A DNA stretch of 45,548 nucleotides, taken from assembly GCA_029261135.1 (NCBI GenBank), contig JAJDBX010000058.1, positions 1 to 45,548 on the forward strand, written 5' to 3'. This stretch comes from Nitrospirota bacterium (GTDB taxonomy: Bacteria > Nitrospirota > Nitrospiria > SBBL01 > JAADHI01). Made by a program: the position numbers and the translations under genes. Shown here in pieces: positions 41,240 to 45,548 of the stretch; within the stretch, counting starts at the first letter, position 1, and each line of letters opens with the position of its first letter. The notes under the pieces were generated by a model, which ran no database searches, had not been told where the DNA came from, and saw nothing but the letters and a program-made list of their open reading frames with translations.

Positions 41240-42460
41240 TTATCCGGACAAAGACATGACCGCCTGGAAAAACGCGGCATAAACAAATCCCACCATGCCC
41301 CCGATGATTAAGATCAGGAGCGGTTCAATCGCCGCGCTCATACGCTTGATCCCCGCCTGTAGTTCCTTGTCATAATATGCCGCCAGTTCTTTCATGACTT
41401 CATCGAGCGCACCCGTCCGTTCACCCACTGCAGATAGATAAATCACCTCCTTTGGAATGACGGGAGACCGCGCTAAACTGCCCGACAAATCCTTCCCGTT
41501 CAAAATGGCTTCGGCCGCTTTTTCCACCGCACTCTGGATCACCCGATTCCCAATAACGCCTCCGCTGATACGAAGGGATGAGAGTAAATTCAAGCCGCTT
41601 TTCAGTAGGATGGCCAAAGACCAGGTTAGTTGCACCATGGCCGCCTTGGTAATGACCGTCCCAACGACCGGCAGAAACAGAAAGAAGCCGTCGAGGGACA
41701 GACGGCCTGCCTTTGTTTTATAAAACCGGATCAAAAAAACCACGAACAGCACAAATGCCAGTAGTAAGTACGGACCAGCCGTGATAAGCACGCTGGAAAC
41801 ATCTACGAGGCTTTGGGTCAGCGGCGGAAGGGTTCTGTTCGTTTTGGCGAAAAATTCAGAAAATTTGGGAATAATGACAAACATCAAGAAGATGGACACC
41901 CCGATGGCCGCAATCACCACAATCACCGGATAGATTAGACTGGTGATTAAATGTCGTTTCAAATCCGCCTTATGCTCCAGATGTTTAGCAATCCGATCCA
42001 TGATCACATCCAGCTCTCCGCTCGCTTCGGCACTGCGAATCAAGCAAACCCCCAGCGTGGGAAAGATCTTTGCCTCCTCCTGCATCGCGCCGGAAAAGGC
42101 ACTGCCACTCCGAATACGGCCACCTATCCGCTCAATCGCCGCAGCCAGACGGGGCGAGCGAGTCAATTCCCGGGAGGTGTCGAGACTTTGCAGCACCGTC
42201 AAACCCGAACGTAGCATCAAACCCATTTGCTGAAAGAAAAAAACCTGATCTTTAAGCCAAATCGGCATCAGGCCGCGGAAACTATACTGCTTGGGCCCCA
42301 CTTTCACGACCTGATCCACTTCGGCGGGATCTTCGATCCGCAGCACACGCAATGCCCGTCTGCGAAGCACAGCGGCCAGCATTCTCGGGTCAGCCGCTTC
42401 CAGACTGCCCGATTGTTCACTGCCCTGTTCATCCAAGGCCAAAAAACGGTAAAGCGGCAT
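41240..42460 (-). CDS. Type II secretion/type IV pilus inner-membrane platform protein (GspF/PilC family)
   Basis: A 406-residue polytopic protein with the two tandem T2SSF domains: QMGLMLRSGLTVLQSLDTSRE (about residues 75-95) and a second LTWSLAILLKSGLNLLSSLRIS (about residues 272-293). Transmembrane segments are near 168-190, 218-238 and 378-400. The N-terminal short domain is MPLYRFLALDEQGSEQSG. It is the platform that the assembly ATPase acts on. It is 14 bases after the ATPase gene and precedes the PilP-like gene by about 50 bases. Whether it is a pilus or a secretion-system component cannot be decided from this protein alone. Confidence 0.92.
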   Translation of the reverse strand: MPLYRFLALDEQGSEQSGSLEAADPRMLAAVLRRRALRVLRIEDPAEVDQVVKVGPKQYSFRGLMPIWLKDQVFFFQQMGLMLRSGLTVLQSLDTSRELTRSPRLAAAIERIGGRIRSGSAFSGAMQEEAKIFPTLGVCLIRSAEASGELDVIMDRIAKHLEHKADLKRHLITSLIYPVIVVIAAIGVSIFLMFVIIPKFSEFFAKTNRTLPPLTQSLVDVSSVLITAGPYLLLAFVLFVVFLIRFYKTKAGRLSLDGFFLFLPVVGTVITKAAMVQLTWSLAILLKSGLNLLSSLRISGGVIGNRVIQSAVEKAAEAILNGKDLSGSLARSPVIPKEVIYLSAVGERTGALDEVMKELAAYYDKELQAGIKRMSAAIEPLLILIIGGMVGFVYAAFFQAVMSLSG

Positions 42461-42474
42461 TTATTAAGACCTCG

Positions 42475-44121
42475 TCACGATGCTAATGGCTTCGGCGGGA
42501 CGGCCACCCGATTCAATTCTTCCAGGGCGGTCGAACCGGCCAATACTTTTTCACAGCCGTCAAACCAGAGCGTCGACAGACCTGCGGCCACTTCGGCAAG
42601 TTCCCCCTCACTTGCACCCTGCGCAATGCGATCAGAGACCTGCCGGTCAAGCCAAAGGGTCTCGAAGAGACCTAATCGGCCGCTATAACCAGTGCCCATG
42701 CAATTTGCACAACCCACCGGATCGAAAAGTGTGATTTGCCCCTCCCGTGCCAGCAGTGCTTTTTCTGCGTCTGTCGCCGGGCGGGCACGGCGGCAGCTTG
42801 TGCACAGTTGCCGGACCAAACGTTGCGCGACCACCGCCAAGAGCGTCGCCGCAATCAAATAACGCTCGGCGCCGATATCCGACAGCCGTGTTACAGCAGA
42901 AACGGCATCATTCGTATGCAGCGTGGAAAAAACAAGGTGACCGGTCATTGCCGCCTTAAGCGCCACACTGGCCGTCTCGGCATCGCGAATCTCACCCACC
43001 ATCAACACATCGGGGTCATGGCGCAGCAGGGAACGTAAGGCGGACGAAAAACTCACTTTACCTGAAACCTGTATCTGGGACAGCCCGTCAATAAGATGCT
43101 CCACCGGATCTTCCACCGTCATAATATTGCAATCGGGGTCATTAATTTCATTCAATGCGGCGTAGAGCGTCGTACTCTTGCCACTCCCGGTCGGGCCGGT
43201 CAGCAGAATCATCCCGTAAGGCCGTTTGATGACCTCGCGAAACTGCAGCAAACGCGTCTTTGACAAGCCCAGACCCTGCAAACTCAGGTCTTCCGCCCCC
43301 TGGCCCATGATCCTTAAGGTTGCCCGTTCACCGAAACGGGTCGGTATCGTCGCCACACGAATATCCAGATCTCTGGCGGCTGGCGGCGGCAGATGATAGG
43401 TAATGCCGCCGTCCTGCGGTTCGCGCTGTTCGGAAATATCCAGTCCGGAGAGGACTTTAACCCGGCTGATGAGACTCTGCCCCTCCTGTGTGCTGAATTC
43501 AGCGGGATAATCCTGCAGCCGCCCGTCAACACGCAGACGCACCCGGAGTCCATTCGCATGGGGTTCAAAATGGATATCGGTCGCGCGATTCAGGTAGGCC
43601 TGCTTGAAAATGCGATCCAGTTCGACAACCGATTCGGATGTGCCGAAATCGACCAAATCGGGATCCCCGACCGGGGGTTTTAACAAACGGCCCGTTTCAC
43701 GGATGGCGGCTTTCATCGCCTCCGGATCAGCCAGGGCCAAAAGGATTGGACGGCCCAGGATACGCCGCAACATATCGAGCGAGATCTGGTCGTCCGGATT
43801 GTCGGTTGCAACGAGAATCTTTCCCTCCTGCTCGGAAATCGGCAGCAAGGCTCGGCGGTAGAGCAGGGCGTCCGGGACTTTTGCCAGAAGTGAAGGATCG
43901 GCCTGAAGCGCGCGCGGCGCAATGTAGGGCAGACCGCGCACATCGGCCAAAGCCCGATAGAGCGCTGAGACCGGAAAGCGGCCATGATGGGTGACCGCAT
44001 CAAGCAGATCAATGCGTTCACGACGGGCCTTCACCTGCAAGCGCGCAAGCGTCTCGGCATCAATCATCCCGTTTTCCACCGCCGCGCTAATCAGCATACT
44101 CGGCTTAATTGGTATCCCCAT
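42475..44121 (-). CDS. GspE/PilB-family assembly ATPase
   Basis: A 548-residue ATPase with an N-terminal MshEN/GspE-N domain (about residues 1-150) and the RecA-like core. Walker A is LTGPTGSGKSTTLYAALNE with Lys315, the Asp box is MTVEDPVEHLIDG, and Walker B is PDVLMVGEIRDAETA. A tetracysteine zinc motif is present (CTSCRRARP later VGCANCMGTG). These mark a polymerising PilB/GspE and not a retraction ATPase. It lies 9 bases after the pilT-like gene, preceded by AAAGGG. Two ATPases of opposite type in one operon suggests a retractable pilus. Confidence 0.93.
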   Translation of the reverse strand: MGIPIKPSMLISAAVENGMIDAETLARLQVKARRERIDLLDAVTHHGRFPVSALYRALADVRGLPYIAPRALQADPSLLAKVPDALLYRRALLPISEQEGKILVATDNPDDQISLDMLRRILGRPILLALADPEAMKAAIRETGRLLKPPVGDPDLVDFGTSESVVELDRIFKQAYLNRATDIHFEPHANGLRVRLRVDGRLQDYPAEFSTQEGQSLISRVKVLSGLDISEQREPQDGGITYHLPPPAARDLDIRVATIPTRFGERATLRIMGQGAEDLSLQGLGLSKTRLLQFREVIKRPYGMILLTGPTGSGKSTTLYAALNEINDPDCNIMTVEDPVEHLIDGLSQIQVSGKVSFSSALRSLLRHDPDVLMVGEIRDAETASVALKAAMTGHLVFSTLHTNDAVSAVTRLSDIGAERYLIAATLLAVVAQRLVRQLCTSCRRARPATDAEKALLAREGQITLFDPVGCANCMGTGYSGRLGLFETLWLDRQVSDRIAQGASEGELAEVAAGLSTLWFDGCEKVLAGSTALEELNRVAVPPKPLAS

Positions 44122-44130
44122 TAAAACCCT

Positions 44131-45219
44131 TTATGGCCGGTGTAAGAGTTCATCAAAAAGCTTCGGGTCTCTCGCCATGCGCCGCGCCTGCTCGGCATCC
44201 ACCAAACGACGGCGCACGACTTCCGCCAAGGCCGCGTCGAGCGTCTGCATCCCCAGGGCCTGTCCCGACTCCATCGCGGACACCAATTGCTGCGACTTGC
44301 CGTTTCGGATCAGGTGGGCCACGGCGGGGGTTCCCATCAATATTTCAACTACAGGGACACGACCCTTGCCGTCCGCAGTCGGGACCAGATGCTGCGCCAC
44401 CACCGCCCGAAGTACCATCGATAACTGCTGACGCACCGCCTCCTGCTCGTTTCCGGGAAAGCCCCCGACAAAACGCTCCAGCACACCGACCGCATCGCCC
44501 GTATGGAGTGTGGAAAAGACCAGATGCCCCGTCTCGGCCGCCATCAAAGCCGCCCGCATCGTTTCGAGATCGCGCATTTCGCCGACTAAGATCACGTCCG
44601 GGTCTTCACGCATGGCGGCACGCACCGCGCTGGAAAAATCGGGCACATCTGTATGCAGCTCACGCTGATGCACCATGCTCAAGTGGTTCCGGTGAATCGT
44701 TTCGACCGGATCTTCGATGGTCAGGATATGACAGTTGCGCTGCAGATTAATGAGATGCAGCATCGCAGTTAAAGTCGTGCTCTTACCGCTGCCCGTCGGA
44801 CCCGTCACCAGAACCAGTCCATGGTGCGAACGGGTCAGATCCTCCAGGGCAGGGGGCAGCCCAAGGTCTTTCAGCGTGTGAAACGCAGTGTCGAGTCGAC
44901 GAATCGCAAGCGCGGCCTGCCCCCGCTCATAATAGGCGTTGATGCGAAAACGCTCCCCCAGAGCGAGAGAATACCCGATATCGATCGAACGCTGGCGCTG
45001 AAACAGCTCATATTGCGCGTCATTCACGACGGCCCGCACCAGAGCAACCACCTCTTCCGGTGTAAGCGGGTTTTCATCAAGCGGCCGCAGTTTCCCGTGC
45101 AGACGCAGTGTCGGCGGGCAATCCACTGAAAGATGCAGGTCGGAGGCGCCTGCCGCCGCACAGCGGCTCAGCAATGTCTCCAGGTGATGGCGATGATTCA
45201 AATCTCTTGCTTCGTTCAC
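44131..45219 (-). CDS. PilT-family retraction ATPase
   Basis: A 362-residue ATPase. The N-terminal SDLHLSVDCPPTLRLHGKL is typical of PilT. The Walker A motif is VTGPTGSGKSTTLTAML with Lys146, the Asp box is LTIEDPVETIHRN, and Walker B is PDVILVGEMRDLETMRAAL. The HLVFSTLHTGDAV segment is conserved. It lacks the zinc motif of PilB. The start is a GTG overlapping the upstream PilO-like stop (GTGA). In pili, PilT depolymerises the fibre, so the cluster is more pilus-like than a pure type II secretion operon. Confidence 0.93.
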   Translation of the reverse strand: MNEARDLNHRHHLETLLSRCAAAGASDLHLSVDCPPTLRLHGKLRPLDENPLTPEEVVALVRAVVNDAQYELFQRQRSIDIGYSLALGERFRINAYYERGQAALAIRRLDTAFHTLKDLGLPPALEDLTRSHHGLVLVTGPTGSGKSTTLTAMLHLINLQRNCHILTIEDPVETIHRNHLSMVHQRELHTDVPDFSSAVRAAMREDPDVILVGEMRDLETMRAALMAAETGHLVFSTLHTGDAVGVLERFVGGFPGNEQEAVRQQLSMVLRAVVAQHLVPTADGKGRVPVVEILMGTPAVAHLIRNGKSQQLVSAMESGQALGMQTLDAALAEVVRRRLVDAEQARRMARDPKLFDELLHRP

Positions 45220-45548
45220 AACGCCACCACGATTTCGGCGTTTAAATGCGCGCTGCCGCCGCCAGGAGGCAGCTTAGACATCGTCGTGAACCCGAACTGC
45301 AGTACCACCACTTGGCGGGTCAACTCAGCGCTTCCTTCAATAAAACGGCGCAAACTCTGATAGTTTCCCTCAAGGCGCAAACGTTTCAAAGGACGTAAAA
45401 ACCCTCCGATCTTGAAACGGGTCACCATGTTTTCAGGCAGGCCTGAAGTCGCGGATCTCGCTCCTGAACCGCCTTCACTTTCAAAGGGGAGGGTCTCTCG
45501 AATCGTCACACCGCTTGCCCGTGCGAGCGTCGAGATATCGACCATCAG
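45216..45548 (-). CDS. PilO/GspM-like protein, partial (continues beyond the window)
   Basis: The reading frame is open to the window edge, so its true N-terminus lies outside. The visible 110 residues end with LRLEGNYQSLRRFIEGSAELTRQVVVLQFGF and a strand AEIVVAL, the pattern of the PilO C-terminal ferredoxin-like domain that joins PilN and PilP in the alignment subcomplex. A small Ser/Gly-rich stretch occurs near its middle. Its position upstream of pilT and four pilus-type genes supports the call, but only a short C-terminal piece is seen. Confidence 0.6.
   Translation of the reverse strand: MMVDISTLARASGVTIRETLPFESEGGSGARSATSGLPENMVTRFKIGGFLRPLKRLRLEGNYQSLRRFIEGSAELTRQVVVLQFGFTTMSKLPPGGGSAHLNAEIVVAL

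Noticed and set aside
44109-44750. A 213-residue plus-strand open frame in the pilT gene
   Set aside because: Pro/Arg-rich product from the antisense of a clear ATPase gene with intact Walker motifs; long shadow frames are expected in higher-GC DNA.

Overview
The window comes from a Gram-negative bacterium outside the well-studied model groups. It combines IHF-alpha, an RpoS-type sigma factor and a secretin with ClpC and an AgmX/TPR envelope cluster. Nitrospirota or a neighbouring deep lineage would fit, but that is an inference from gene content. Most of the window is moderate in GC (26 of 60 bases at 24001-24060). The right end is richer (35 of 60 at 43801-43860) and begins after a run of broken genes.

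Layout. (1) 0.7-4.0 kb, minus strand: ald, tRNA-Pro(CGG), acylphosphatase, an RpoS-like sigma factor, apt and a CopZ-like metal-binding protein, packed so tightly that the tRNA lies inside the apparent operon. (2) 4.2-8.0 kb: a YjbQ-family protein, a membrane protein, NAD kinase, a secreted seven-repeat propeller protein and a small exported protein flanked by hairpins. (3) 8.3-16.5 kb, plus strand: yicC, gmk, rpoZ, coaBC, a TPR protein, a Roadblock protein, aroQ, efp, accB, accC and thiE. These are core functions: nucleotide, CoA, shikimate, translation, fatty-acid start and thiamine. (4) 16.5-19.9 kb, minus strand: bioF, a FabG-like reductase and bioD, followed by a heavily decayed SprA-related metalloprotease pseudogene. 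(5) 19971-22866: a complete 2896-bp transposon with 18-bp perfect inverted repeats and an 8-bp target duplication. It carries an IS1-type transposase and three passenger genes, including an XRE-ImmA/IrrE protein, and it sits between the back-to-back bioF and clpC promoters. (6) 22.9-26.3 kb: clpC, tRNA-Pro(GGG), a MerR regulator and ihfA. (7) 26.5-31.9 kb, minus strand: a TonB/AgmX-like protein, a small secreted protein and a very large periplasmic TPR protein, resembling parts of an envelope-spanning machine. (8) 32.1-36.5 kb: an EAL-HDOD protein, pdxB, bolA, a sulfatase-modifying-factor-like protein and a secreted nuclease-like protein. (9) 36.7-38.4 kb: a decay zone with a TfoX-N relic, an IS110-family transposase fragment and a frameshifted lipoprotein with an OmpA-like end. 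(10) 38.4-45.5 kb, minus strand: a type IV pilus/type II secretion-like operon (PilO-like partial, PilT, PilB/GspE, PilC/GspF, PilP-like, secretin). Its secretin has a C-terminal extension resembling a protein of integrating conjugative elements.

The observations most worth following are the cargo-carrying transposon and its promoter context, the secretin fusion in a higher-GC block, the SprA-like pseudogene whose HExxH residues are all replaced, and the tRNA inside the ald-acyP-rpoS operon. Family names are from memory of the families; no database was searched.
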